Source: Stigonema ocellatum SAG 48.90 = DSM 106950 (GTDB lineage Bacteria; Cyanobacteriota; Cyanobacteriia; Cyanobacteriales; Nostocaceae). Taken from it: DNA of 64,000 nucleotides. The notes beneath the pieces are model-generated. The model was not told the origin of the DNA. It saw only the letters and a program-made list of their open reading frames with translations, and searched no databases. How positions within the stretch are numbered: position 1 is the stretch's first letter; every line of letters begins with the position of its first letter. Position numbers and translations under genes: made by a program. Shown here piece after piece: positions 1 through 10,200 of the stretch. The stretch lies in NCBI GenBank assembly GCA_016903675.1, contig JADQBA010000025.1, positions 1 through 64,000 on the forward strand. The letters run 5' to 3'.

Positions 1-1
1 T

Positions 2-3000
2 ACAGATGACGTGGTTGCTTTTATGGCATTTCAATTACGAAAACTGCCACAATCAACTCAAGAAATGTTGCAGTTAGCGGCTTGTATTGGCAATCAGTTT
101 GATTTAGCAACTTTGGCAATTGTGGCAGAATCATCGTCAATAGAAACCGCTGCTAGTTTATGGAAAGCTTTGCAAGAAGGGTTGATTTTACCTACTAGTG
201 ATGTTTATAAGTTTTATCAAGATGGTAATAGTTCACTGTTGACTGTTAACGGTTCACAGTCAACCGTCAACAGTCAACAGTCAACAAATTACAAATTTTT
301 ACATGACCGAGTCCAGCAAGCAGCCTATTCCCTGATTCCGGCTCACCAAAAAACAGCAACCCATCTCAAAATTGGACAGTTACTGCGTGAAAATCTGTCC
401 CAGATAGAGCAGAATGAAAAAGTATTTGATATTGTTGGGCATTTGAATCTAGCAATTGAGTTAATCACTCAACCAAGGGAACGGGAAACATTAGCTCAAC
501 TGAACTTAAAAGCTGGAGGTAAAGCCAGAAATTCTACAGCCTACGCCGCAGCAAAAGTTTATCTCCAAACAGGGATATCGCTACTACAAACAAACTGCTG
601 GCAAAACTCTTATGAATTGACCCTGGACCTTTATGTTATGGCTACCGAAGTTGCTTATTTGAATGCTGACTTTGATCGCATGGAACTTCTTGCTGCACTG
701 GTGTTGCAAGAGGCAAAGACGATTTTTGACAAGGTGAAAATTTACGAAATTCAAATTGCAGCACAGACAGCCCAGAGCCAGATATTAGAATCTATTGCGA
801 CTGGAAGAGATGCACTCTTACAATTGGGGGTGGAACTCCCCACCGAACTTGACGAAGTTAAGATTAGCGAATCGCTACAAGATCTTGCTGGTCAACTCCA
901 GGGTAGACAGATTCAAGAACTAGTTGATTTGCCCGTGATGAGTGCTCCTATATCACTGGTAGCCATGCAACTGTTAGGAAAGTTGTTTCCACCAATTTTC
1001 ATTGGAATGCCGAGTTTACTTCCCCTGCTGAGTTCAACGATGGTGAGTTTGTCTCTCCAGTTCGGGAATGCACCCGCATCGACGGTGGGGTATGTGATTC
1101 ACGGTATGGTGCTGTGTGCCTTTTTGGGAGAAGTCGAAACGGGCTATGGCTTTGGTAAATTGGCGCTCTCTTTGCTAGATAAATTCAACATACAGCAACA
1201 TAAGTCCACAATTCTAAATCTCTTTGGAGCTTTCATTCAGCATCATCAGGAAGCTCTCACAGCCGCAAGACTAACGTTGAAAGATGGCTATACGGCTGGT
1301 ATGGAAACTGGCGATTTTCTCGACGCTGGCTATAATATAGTGGTTTACAACAATATGGGATTTTTTGCTGGGGTGGAATTGGATAGTTGTGAACCCGATT
1401 TAGCAGCTTACAGCACTGCCTTGGCTCAGATAAAACAATATTCTCCTCAGGTTTATTTGGACATGACGTGGCAGACAGTCAAGAATTTGAGGGAAACTGG
1501 TATTCCGTCGGATTGCTTACTCGGTACTGCCTACGATGAAACGGTGATGATTCCTAAGCACCATCAGGACAATGAACTCGGTGCGATCGCTCATGTCTAC
1601 ATCAACAAACTGCTACTTGCCTACATATGGGGCAATTATTCGGCGGCGATCAACTACATTGCTCAAGCCAAGCTGTATTTGATGACAGTATCGGGATTAA
1701 TTTATGTTCCCATTTTCCATTTTTATGCAGCCTTGACGCACCTAGCACTCTTCCCCACACAGCCACAGCAGGAACAAGCCGAAATTCTCGCCGTTGTACA
1801 AACCCATCAAACCACTCTGCACCAGTGGGCGCAAAATGCCCCCATGAATCATCTGCATAAATGGTATTTAGTTGAGGCTGAACGTCATCGGGTTTTAGAT
1901 GAAAAAATCGCCGCCATTGAATGTTATGACAAAGCAATAACTCTGGCTCAAGACAATCAATTTCTCAACGAAGAAGCACTAGCCAACGAACTGGCTGCTA
2001 AATTCTATCTCCACTGGGGCAAAAAGCAATTTGCTCAAATTTACATCACCAATGCTTACTACTGCTATGCCCGCTGGGGAGCACAAGCCTTAACCAATCA
2101 CCTCGAAAAACTCTACCCCCAATTACTCCAACCCATCCTGCAACAGCAACAACTCCACCTCAATCCTCAAGAAACTCTTGCTTTTCATGGCACTTCTTCA
2201 AGCAGCAGTATTTCCGATGTTCTAGATTTGACAAGCGTACTAAAAGCGGCTCAAGCTATCTCCACTTCTCTGGAATTAGACCAACTCATCGCCAGTCTTA
2301 CCCGCATTATTCTCGAAAACTCTGGCGCGAAAAAATCTGTACTACTGCTTCCACATCAGCATACTTGGCAAGTCCGAGCAATTACCTTGATTGATGAACA
2401 GACTGATATCCAAACCATTCTTTATACACAATTACTCGACACTTGTCAAGATATTCCGGTAAGAATTATCCATTACGTCAAAAATACCCAACAAACAATT
2501 GTCATAGACAATTGCAAAACACATATCCCTGGTGTCATTGGGGAATACATGCTCCAACATCAACCACAGAGTGTATTATGTACTCCGATTATTAATCAAG
2601 GAAATTTGGTGGGGATTCTCTACTTAGAGAATGACTTAACTCCTGGAGTTTTTACTCGCCATCGCCTGAGTGTGATCAACTTACTTTGTACTCAAGCAGC
2701 AATATCCTTAGAAAATGCTCAATTGTACACGAATCTACAGTCCAGCGAAGCCCGCTTCCAACGCCTTGCTGAAAATGCTCCAGGGATGATTTATCAATTC
2801 CAGCTTTCGCCAGATGGGACATCTAAATTAAACTATGCTAGCACTGGTTGTGATGAAATTTACGGAATCTCATCAGAGCAGGCGGTGGCTGATGCTAGCA
2901 CCTTGATTTCTCTGACTCACCCAGAAGACATAGCACATTATCAAGAGTCTATTACCACTTCTGCTCAAACCTTGGAGCCTTGGCGATACTCTGGAAGAAT

Positions 3001-4006
3001 TATCACGAATCACGGTCAGGAAAAATGGATTCAAGCTGCATCCCGTCCAATTAAACAAGCTGATGGCACAATTATTTGGGATGGCTTGATATTGGATGTT
3101 ACAGAACGCAAACTTGCCGAAGCTGCGGTCATCCAAAAATCCCAAGAATTGGAAAAAACCCTACAAGATTTACAACAAGCCCAATTACAAGTGGTTCAAA
3201 GTGAGAAAATGTCTGCGCTGGGTAATTTAGTTGCAGGTGTTGCCCATGAAATGAATAATCCTTTGGGCTTTATTTCTGCTAGTCTCAAACAAGCTAAACC
3301 TATTCTAGCTGATATTTTTGAACACTTGAAACTTTATCAAGAAAGTTTTCCCAATCCGAGTGATGAAATCAAAGACCATGGGGTGGAAATTGACTTAGAT
3401 TATAGCTTAGAAGATTTACCCAAGATGATTAATTCTATGACGATAGCGTGCGATCGCCTGAAAAATATCAGCACCAGTCTGCGCACTTTCTCCCGCGCTG
3501 ACAAAGATTACAAAGTCCCATTTAACATTCACTCTGGCATCGACAGTACAATTTTAATTCTCAAACATCGCCTCAAAGCTAACGAAGAACGTCCGACCAT
3601 TGAAGTGATAACTGAGTATGGAAATATCCCAGAAATCAACTGTTTTCCTGGACAATTGAATCAGGTATTTATGAATATACTTGCCAATGCCATTGATGCA
3701 CTAGAGGAATCAAATATCGGTCGTAATTTTGCTGAAATTAAGGCTAATCCCAACCGGATTATCATTCAAACATTAATAGAAAACTCTCGGGTAAAAATTA
3801 CCATTGCTGATAATGGTTTGGGGATGAGTGAACAAGTAAAACAAAAAGTTTTTGACCATTCATTTACGACAAAAGCTGTTGGGAAAGGCACAGGATTAGG
3901 ACTGGCGATCGCACGTCAAATCGTCGAATCAACCCACGGTGGCAAATTGAGTTTTCACTCTGTTGAAGGTGTTGGTACAGAATTTTTCATTGAAATCCCC
4001 GTGTAA
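2..4006 (+). CDS. Kinase/ATPase/GAF-PAS-histidine kinase, 5' end outside window
   Basis: This is the C-terminal part of a trifunctional signalling protein; the reading frame is open from base 2, so the gene begins upstream of the window. The first residues (TDDVVAF, then LAACIGN) match the region after the AAA ATPase of the 7.2 kb gene, so kinase and P-loop domains should lie outside the window. Visible in order: helical TPR-like tail (to about 2200), GAF domain (about 2250-2720), PAS domain (about 2740-3110), then a histidine kinase with H-box VAHEMNNP near 3245, N-box NQVFMNILANAID near 3660, and ATP lid GKGTGLGLAI near 3885. It is presumably a cytosolic sensor that autophosphorylates on the H-box His. 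No receiver follows; the signal and the partner cannot be read from the sequence. The histidine kinase half resembles that of the 12.8 kb gene more than that of the 7.2 kb gene. Confidence 0.9.
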   Translation, partial: TDDVVAFMAFQLRKLPQSTQEMLQLAACIGNQFDLATLAIVAESSSIETAASLWKALQEGLILPTSDVYKFYQDGNSSLLTVNGSQSTVNSQQSTNYKFLHDRVQQAAYSLIPAHQKTATHLKIGQLLRENLSQIEQNEKVFDIVGHLNLAIELITQPRERETLAQLNLKAGGKARNSTAYAAAKVYLQTGISLLQTNCWQNSYELTLDLYVMATEVAYLNADFDRMELLAALVLQEAKTIFDKVKIYEIQIAAQTAQSQILESIATGRDALLQLGVELPTELDEVKISESLQDLAGQLQGRQIQELVDLPVMSAPISLVAMQLLGKLFPPIFIGMPSLLPLLSSTMVSLSLQFGNAPASTVGYVIHGMVLCAFLGEVETGYGFGKLALSLLDKFNIQQHKSTILNLFGAFIQHHQEALTAARLTLKDGYTAGMETGDFLDAGYNIVVYNNMGFFAGVELDSCEPDLAAYSTALAQIKQYSPQVYLDMTWQTVKNLRETGIPSDCLLGTAYDETVMIPKHHQDNELGAIAHVYINKLLLAYIWGNYSAAINYIAQAKLYLMTVSGLIYVPIFHFYAALTHLALFPTQPQQEQAEILAVVQTHQTTLHQWAQNAPMNHLHKWYLVEAERHRVLDEKIAAIECYDKAITLAQDNQFLNEEALANELAAKFYLHWGKKQFAQIYITNAYYCYARWGAQALTNHLEKLYPQLLQPILQQQQLHLNPQETLAFHGTSSSSSISDVLDLTSVLKAAQAISTSLELDQLIASLTRIILENSGAKKSVLLLPHQHTWQVRAITLIDEQTDIQTILYTQLLDTCQDIPVRIIHYVKNTQQTIVIDNCKTHIPGVIGEYMLQHQPQSVLCTPIINQGNLVGILYLENDLTPGVFTRHRLSVINLLCTQAAISLENAQLYTNLQSSEARFQRLAENAPGMIYQFQLSPDGTSKLNYASTGCDEIYGISSEQAVADASTLISLTHPEDIAHYQESITTSAQTLEPWRYSGRIITNHGQEKWIQAASRPIKQADGTIIWDGLILDVTERKLAEAAVIQKSQELEKTLQDLQQAQLQVVQSEKMSALGNLVAGVAHEMNNPLGFISASLKQAKPILADIFEHLKLYQESFPNPSDEIKDHGVEIDLDYSLEDLPKMINSMTIACDRLKNISTSLRTFSRADKDYKVPFNIHSGIDSTILILKHRLKANEERPTIEVITEYGNIPEINCFPGQLNQVFMNILANAIDALEESNIGRNFAEIKANPNRIIIQTLIENSRVKITIADNGLGMSEQVKQKVFDHSFTTKAVGKGTGLGLAIARQIVESTHGGKLSFHSVEGVGTEFFIEIPV

Positions 4007-4124
4007 ATTTTTGTACTCAAAATTCCCGCCTTTGGTCTTCAAAACTAAGGCGATGGTGTAGCAGAGATATTATGGGTCGCGCCCGTCGGGTTTCCTCATA
4101 TCTTGCACCTCTCTGGATAAACCC

Positions 4125-4150
4125 TTAATACACTAATAGGAGTGTATTAA
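4125..4150. terminator. Perfect 10-bp inverted repeat, possible terminator or operator
   Basis: Arms TTAATACACT and AGTGTATTAA flank a 6-base loop. It is AT-rich with no T-run after the stem, so rho-independent termination of the upstream kinase gene is possible but weak; a protein-binding site is the alternative. Confidence 0.35.
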
Positions 4151-4420
4151 AGTAACACGATTCGCTCCAATGAGCTTACGCGCTTGCAGCAAATGACTCT
4201 GCTGGAGCAACCTTATATTAAAGACCAGTCAATAACAGTTGCTGATTTGATTGAACGTAATAGCGTGGCTTTAGGTGAAAACATTGAAATCTACCGTTTT
4301 GTACGATTTACCTTAGACTCAGACTCCTCACCCCCTGGAGAAAACCCTAATGCTGGACGACCACAAGCGCCACTACCCGACGATCCAGATCCACTTGATG
4401 CTGCTGCCCTTGAGCGATGA
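4151..4420 (+). pseudogene. EF-Ts C-terminal fragment with a foreign tail
   Basis: The open frame encodes a stretch like the end of elongation factor Ts: QPYIKDQSITVADLIE, then GENIEIYRFVRFTLD, comparable to the QPF/ITV...GFIRF end of bacterial EF-Ts. The family is normally 200-300 residues; only about 45 EF-Ts residues are present. Upstream the frame closes at the TAA at 4148, inside the inverted repeat. Downstream, instead of the usual acidic end, there is a Pro/Asp-rich tail (PLPDDPDPLDAAALER). Possible starts are TTG 4184 or ATG 4193, neither with a good ribosome binding site. It may be a relic of a duplicated tsf, or a short expressed peptide that reuses the EF-Ts fold; the former is more likely. 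Confidence 0.55.
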
Positions 4421-4742
4421 TTTTATCTGAATACAGCGTAGGAGTGCGATCGCATGATGACAAATGTGTATCCAACGCCGGATTTTTCATAGGAAATCTC
4501 GGTATGCGGGAAACTCAGGTCTACTCACTCGGGGAGACGCGCTCTTTCAGACCTGATTTTACACTTATCCCGGCAAAATGCGCCTTGGCTACTTTTACCC
4601 CAATTAGCGATCGCCTGAAAATTTCCTTGTTTTCGCTTACCTCACTTCTTCGCAATCTTGTCAATGCGTAAGTCCTAACAATTTAGAATAGCTAAAATTC
4701 ATACATGACAAGGTTTGCAATCTAGAGAAAAAGTGATTATCT
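4421..4742. other. Intergenic, no convincing gene
   Basis: Contains two GCGATCGC-type sites and the motif TGTCAATGCGTAAGTCCTA near 4660, which recurs at about 58841. A short frame at 4417-4671 exists but has no family features. Confidence 0.5.
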
Positions 4743-5285
4743 TTAGTTCTGGGTACATTGTAATACGCAGGAACATTCAAAAACACTTAGCAGAATTGCA
4801 ATAATACCTTCTTTGAAAGCTCTTTGAAATTCTTCCTGATTGTTTTGAATACTATATCCAAGTGCATCATAAAAACCTTCAGCAAACTTAATCGCTGTTT
4901 TATCGTTAACTGCCTGATTCATACCAATTACATAATTAATGTATTGGCTAATTGCTTCGGCAGATTTTTCTGAGTAACAAGCATTCATTAGCACGCAGTC
5001 TACATAAGCTGAGTGTAATTCAAATAATGCTGCCAATCCCTCTGGTTTCACTGGCTTTATTTGTCCACTATCGTCCTCCAATACTAGGCTTCCATCAACT
5101 GTTCCATGTCCGCAGAAGTGGACGATTTGTGGTTTTTCCTCTGCAATAGCTCTTCTAATATCTTTCGGTCGTACTGCTTGCCGTGTAACAACTTGAAACT
5201 GCTCCCGTCTAATTCCTTGCCGAATGCTATCTTCAATGTCACGAATTTCTTGATCCAATCGCAGCCCATTAGGATTTGCTGCCAA
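4743..5285 (-). CDS. Short CHAT-domain (caspase-like) protein, probably trimmed at both ends
   Basis: CHAT peptidase domain with the His motif HFCGHG and the Cys motif LMNACYS, so the catalytic dyad is present. The N-terminus reads LAANPNGLRLDQEIRDIE, the usual opening of the cyanobacterial CHAT family that normally begins with KILILAANP; the bases before it encode ILIL but a stop immediately precedes them, so only a TTG at 5285 is available here and the start is uncertain. The C-terminus (LLSVFECSCVLQCTQN) does not look like the family end and may be a frameshifted tail. At about 180 residues the protein is a bare protease domain. It is divergent to the small exported-protein gene at 5298, with 12 bases between starts. 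Family role: proteolytic effectors in conflict or cell-death pathways; the substrate is unknown. Confidence 0.65.
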   Translation of the reverse strand: MAANPNGLRLDQEIRDIEDSIRQGIRREQFQVVTRQAVRPKDIRRAIAEEKPQIVHFCGHGTVDGSLVLEDDSGQIKPVKPEGLAALFELHSAYVDCVLMNACYSEKSAEAISQYINYVIGMNQAVNDKTAIKFAEGFYDALGYSIQNNQEEFQRAFKEGIIAILLSVFECSCVLQCTQN

Positions 5286-5297
5286 AATTAAGATTTA

Positions 5298-5748
5298 ATG
5301 TATCACTACACCAACAGAACTAAACAAGTCATTAGTGTCGCAATTGCTGCGATACTTTCCATTACTACCCTGAAATTAGATAAGGTAGAAGCAAATCCCA
5401 TAACAGCACCTGAATGTAGGGATGTACCATCATGTGTCGTGACTGGTACCGTAGTTATTGGTGGGGTGGTATACTACCTGATCAAGAATACAGTAACCGG
5501 TGTGGTGCGTAGGGTGCCGGCTAGGCAAGTACCGCCAGCACATAGAGCCAACCAAAATAACCATGAAGAAATTTTTGAGGGTCTAGTCTCTTCCGAGGAA
5601 GAGTGCACTCATAAAAGCATTAGTATATGGTGAGCGTGTTGGTGGACTATGGACACACAGAATGGAAGATGCTGGTATTAGTAGTCCAGAGGGTGGCCCT
5701 GTTCCAAGTGGTAGACGTTTTAAATGTTTTGTAAAAAAGGTAGGGTGA
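5298..5748 (+). pseudogene. Small exported/membrane protein with toxin-like tail, frameshifted
   Basis: The first frame (5298-5633) encodes a hydrophobic N-terminal segment (VISVAIAAILSITTLKL), the motif EANP, then a second hydrophobic segment (SCVVTGTVVIGGVVYYLI). The same architecture occurs at 46339-46788 (EANP, then CVVGAVIVVGGVAYII), so the two are paralogues. The first frame stops at 5633, but the +1 frame continues from about 5587 with SALIKALVYGERVGGLW and ends in RRFKCFVKKVG at the TGA 5746-5748. That end lies one base before the ATG of the next gene, which suggests the longer 150-residue product is the ancestral one. The shift lies between 5587 and 5633; it could be a mutation, a sequencing error or programmed frameshifting. 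The tail is inferred to be an effector domain; I do not recognise its fold. Confidence 0.6.
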
Positions 5749-5749
5749 A

Positions 5750-6346
5750 ATGTTTCAAGGATTAAGAGACGGTACAACAATGCTCGTTAAAGTTTATCCA
5801 AGGAACCAAAGAATCGAGCATGATGATTTAATCAACCCTCAAAGCTTCTCAACTGAGAATCCCCAAGAACTCGTCGGCACATACTGCCACAAGGAAAAAG
5901 TTCTTTATCAAACGCAAACAGAGATAAAGTTCAGAAGATACAAGACTCCTCATTTGATTAAAGAGGTTGAACTAATAAACAGAAGCTCTGACACAGAAGA
6001 GATTTTCGGGATTGAAGAATCAAAGCATTTTCCCGTTGTAAAGGCAGGAGAAATAAGTCAAATTTTGAATTTGTATTGTGTTTTTGATACCGAACCTCAT
6101 TCAGATGAGGAGCTTATTATCCATGAATACATAGATCAGATCGGAACATTCTTTAGCGTTGATTATGAAAATAGCCTAGAAAAGCTAATAGCCATTCAGG
6201 TCTGGAATGGCTGGACACGCCAGGAAACTATGGAATCAATTGGAAAACTACTTAAGCTTACTCCAGGTTTTGGTCTGGAAGATTTAGAATGGTTACGCCA
6301 GACAATGAATCTAAATTCAGAGCCAAATAACTCCCAAGCAGCGTAA
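5750..6346 (+). CDS. Unknown acidic protein, possible immunity partner
   Basis: A 198-residue soluble, acid-rich protein without signal peptide or membrane segment; I do not recognise the family. Its ATG follows the stop of the repaired upstream frame by one base, which implies co-translation. The arrangement (small exported protein with variable tail followed directly by an acidic cytosolic protein) is the one used by toxin-immunity pairs, and a similar layout recurs at 46.3-47.3 kb with a dissimilar second protein. Assigning an immunity role is inference from context. A second ATG ten codons in (5780) is an alternative start. The gene is followed at once by the long inverted-repeat element. 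Confidence 0.6.
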   Translation: MFQGLRDGTTMLVKVYPRNQRIEHDDLINPQSFSTENPQELVGTYCHKEKVLYQTQTEIKFRRYKTPHLIKEVELINRSSDTEEIFGIEESKHFPVVKAGEISQILNLYCVFDTEPHSDEELIIHEYIDQIGTFFSVDYENSLEKLIAIQVWNGWTRQETMESIGKLLKLTPGFGLEDLEWLRQTMNLNSEPNNSQAA

Positions 6347-6348
6347 CT

Positions 6349-6801
6349 TTAATCAACTGGTCGTGCCCTTTCCGCGCATCGACTCAAGAGTGTAAGTCTT
6401 GACGGAATGGGCACTCCGTGACTGGGTACGAATGAAACAAATTCTTTTAAGATTTGGTTGGGGTACCAATCCCCATACCTATCGAACCTGTCACCAGTCC
6501 CCAATCCAAGGGTCCCCGGTTCAAAAAAAAGAAGCTGCATCTCTACAAGGAAATAGCAACGCCTCTGACTTTTATGGTCGTTCGGGAAATTCACAGAGTT
6601 ATGGGTTAATGTTCAAGCTAGTATCACCAAATCTCTGTTATGCCACCAGATTACTCAGGGCAAAATCTTAGAGTGCCCCAACCAAATCTTAAAAGAATTT
6701 GTTTCCCAATCCCCAATCCCCAATCCCCAGTCACTGCGCGCCCATTCCGTCAAGACTTGCACTCTTGAGTCGGGGAATCCTGGGCGCGACCTGTTGAATT
6801 A
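6349..6801. mobile_element. Long-inverted-repeat element (non-coding, MITE-like)
   Basis: Left arm about 6349-6465 and right arm about 6671-6801 are imperfect inverted copies: CGACTCAAGAGTG/CAAGTCTTGACGGAATGGG and AAACAAATTCTTTTAAGATT occur in both, and the tips read close to AATCAACTGGTCGTGCCC and AATTCAACAGGTCGCGCCC. The 200-base core holds no credible gene. The arms also carry the CCAAACCAAATCTT... type sequence that appears inside the histidine kinase gene at 14.0 kb. It is probably a non-autonomous element. Confidence 0.65.
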
Positions 6802-7232
6802 GGCGCATTTTGGGTCTTTCAGTCGCTTCTGTCATTGTCTTCCCCTGGTATAGATGCCACAATCGCTTCTATAAATCTATCCAGCGCTTCCTTAATCCGC
6901 TCTTTCTTCTCCTGTGCTTTGGCTGTTCGCCAGTTCCCGACAATGCGATCGCGCTTATATCTTGCACCTCTAAGTAGAAAGCACAAATAACCAAACAAGG
7001 AGTCATAAAATTGACAGTGTTTTAAAAACTCATTCAGTCCTCTTTTAGAGGACTTATGCTACTCGCGCCTGGGACTTCAAGTCCCAGGCGGATGTGGTCT
7101 CCGTCAGAAACCCATTAAATACTGAGTTATTTTTTTGATGTAAATTCATACCATGATTCAGCAACGCCTCTAAATGTTAGTTTCAGCCCTCTAGCGGGAA
7201 CCCTAAAGAATAAACCGTATAATTTGGCACAG
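6802..7232. other. Intergenic: hairpins and an element end
   Basis: Holds a palindrome at 7036-7055 (AGTCCTCT/AGAGGACT), a 12-bp-arm hairpin at 7066-7090 (CGCCTGGGACTT and its complement), and at 7142-7168 a copy of the right end of the GGCGTTGCTGAAT element also seen at 24990-25016. No left end of that element is present. The following kinase gene must have its promoter here, but no clear -35/-10 pair was seen. Confidence 0.5.
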
Positions 7233-10200
7233 ATGACTAGCAATATCGTTACAATTCCAGGGTATGAAACTCTTGAGCCAATCTACACAGGCCCTCGAAC
7301 TCTCGTTTATCGTGGGACACGAATAGTAGACCAAAAATCTATCATCATCAAACTGCTGCGTAACGAATATCCTAGCTTCCATGAACTGGTGCAGTTTCAC
7401 AACCAGTACACCATTGCCAAAAATCTTGACTTACCCGGAGTTATCCAACCACTGGCGCTGTTAAACTACTGCAACAGTTATGCACTGATTATGGAATTTG
7501 GGGGTATTTCCCTCAAGGAATGGGGAATGGGGAGTGGGGAGTGGGGAATGGGGAGTGGGGAAGAGGGAGTGGGGAGTGGGGAAGAGGGAGTGGGGAATGG
7601 GGAAGAGGGAATGGGGAGTGGGGAAGAGGGAGTGGGGAGAAATAGTGATTTTTTGAGTGATTTTCTGCATATTGCTATTCAAATTGTTGTCACATTAGAC
7701 GGACTTTATCGCCATCGAGTCATTCACAAAGACATCAAACCTAGCAACATCGTCATCAACCCCGTCACCAAAGAAGTAAAACTCATTGACTTTAGTATCG
7801 CCTCCCTACTACCCAGAGAAACTCAAACCCTCACAAGTCCCAAAGTTTTAGAAGGAACCCTAGCCTATATATCTCCCGAACAAACGGGACGCATGAACCG
7901 CTTAATTGACTACCGGACTGATTTCTATTCCCTAGGTGTCACCTTCTATGAACTCCTCACCGGACAGTTACCCTTCACCTCTGTTGATCCCATGGAGTTA
8001 GTTCACTGTCACATCGCCAAGGAACCGCCAAAAGTCCACACCCTCAACTCCCACATTCCCCCAATTCTGTCTGAAATTGTTAGCAAACTCATGGCAAAAA
8101 ATGCCGAAGACAGATATCAGAGTGCTTTAGGGTTAAAGTATGACTTAGAAATTTGCTTACAACAGTGGCAAACAAGAGAAAACATTCCCCCGTTTAAACT
8201 AGCAAGTCGGGATATTTCTGACCGTTTTATTATCCCCGAAAAACTCTATGGTCGCGCAAAAGAAGTAGAAACATTGCTCGCCGCCTTTGACCGCGTCAGT
8301 GGAAACAGACCAGAGAAAGATTCCGAAGACAAATTAACTCCCAAAATTGAATTGATATTAGTGGCTGGTTTCTCAGGTATTGGTAAAACTGCTGTTGTCA
8401 ATGAAGTTCATAAACCCATCGTCAGAGCAAAGGGATACTTCATCAAAGGCAAATTTGACCAATTTCAGCGCAACATTCCTTTTTCTGGCTTTGTGCAAGC
8501 TTTGCAAAATTTAATGAGGCAATTGCTCACTGAAACCGATGCTCAAATTGAGCAGTGGAAAGCCAAAATTATGGTAGCACTAGGAGACCAAGCTAGGGTC
8601 ATCATTGAAGTTATTCCTGAACTGGAAAGAATAATTGGCAAACAGCCTGCTATTTCAGAACTGTCTGGTAGTGCTGCCCAAAATCGATTCAACCTACTGT
8701 TTGTAAAGTTCATCCAAGTTTTTACAACCATTGACCATCCTCTGGTTATTTTTCTCGATGACTTGCAATGGGCAGATTCTGCTTCTTTGAAGTTGATGCA
8801 ATTATTAATGAGTGAGAAAAATAGTGGCTATCTTCTCCTGATTGGCGCTTATCGAGATAATGAAGTTTCAGCAGCCCATCCTTTAATGCTAACTCTAGAT
8901 GAAATTCGTAAAGCAGAGGCAACTCTTGATACTATTACTCTCGCAGCCCTCAACCAGTCAGATTTAAATCATCTCATTGCTGACACCCTCAGTTGTTCAC
9001 CAGAACTTGCAGCACCTCTGACAACACTTGTTCATTGTAAAACAAAAGGCAATCCCTTCTTTACCAATCAATTCCTCAAATCTTTACATGAAGACGGGTT
9101 AATTACTTTTAACTTTGAGGCTGGTTATTGGCAGTGTGATATTGCAGAAGTGAAAGCATTATCTCTCACAGATGATGTGGTAGAGTTTATGGCACTTCAA
9201 CTGCAAAAGTTACCGGATGCTACTCAGGAGGTGTTGAAGCTTGCTGCCTGTATTGGCAACTCTTTTGACTTAGCAACACTTGCTATTGTGTATGAAAAAT
9301 CGCCTGTTGAAACAGCCGCAGATTTATGGAAGGCACTGCAAGAAGAACTTGTTATTCCTACTAGTGAAGTTTATAAATTTTATCAAGATGGTCATGGTTC
9401 ACTGTTGACTGTGAACAATCAACAATCAACAATCAACAATCAACAAATTGCAATTTACAAATTCCTCCATGACCGAGTGCAGCAAGCGGCTTACTCTCTC
9501 ATTCCTGAAGAACAGAAACAGTCAACTCACCTGAAAATCGGGCAACTCCTACTACGCAATACAACAGATGCAGCACGCCAAGAGACAATTTTTGAGATTG
9601 TTAATCAGTTAAATATTGGCGTGGGTTTAATTAGCGATCGCATCGAGAAAGACGAATTAGCCCAGTTGAATTTAATGGCTGGACGCAAAGCCAAAGCTTC
9701 CACAGCTTATGCAGCAGCTATAGCATATTTATATGTGGGGATGGAACTTTTAGCAGCGGACTCTTGGCATAGTCAATATGACCTGACTTTAGGTCTACAT
9801 CTAGAAGCCATTGAAACTGAATACTTAAATGCTCACTTCGAGCAGTCAGCTAATTTGGCTGAAATTGCTCTGCAAAACTGCAAAACCCTCCTGCATAGGA
9901 TAGCAGTTTATCAGCAAAAAATCCAGTTTTTTACAGCGCAAAACCAAATGCCTCTAGCACTTTCCACAGGACTGGAATCGCTGGAATTGATGGGATTTTC
10001 CTTAGTTCCAGGACTCGAAGTTGGGAGTTCTGTCGTGGCGTTAGAGGACTTAGAAAAGCAGCCTGTTATGAGTGATCCCCATCAGTTAGCGGCTATGCGA
10101 ATTCTCGTAACTGTTACCCCTGCGGCTTTTATGGCTTCTCCTACCATTTATTCCCAAGTGATTTTTACCATGATTCACCTGTGTCAGGAGCATGGATATT

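Noticed and set aside
4417..4671. 84-codon plus-strand open frame
   Set aside because: No family features, no ribosome binding site, and it runs through GCGATCGC repeats.
6349..6671. Open frames on both strands in the long-inverted-repeat element
   Set aside because: They read through repeat arms; no conserved protein pattern.
7461..7682. Minus-strand Pro/His/Ser-rich open frame
   Set aside because: Antisense of the heptad repeats inside the kinase gene.
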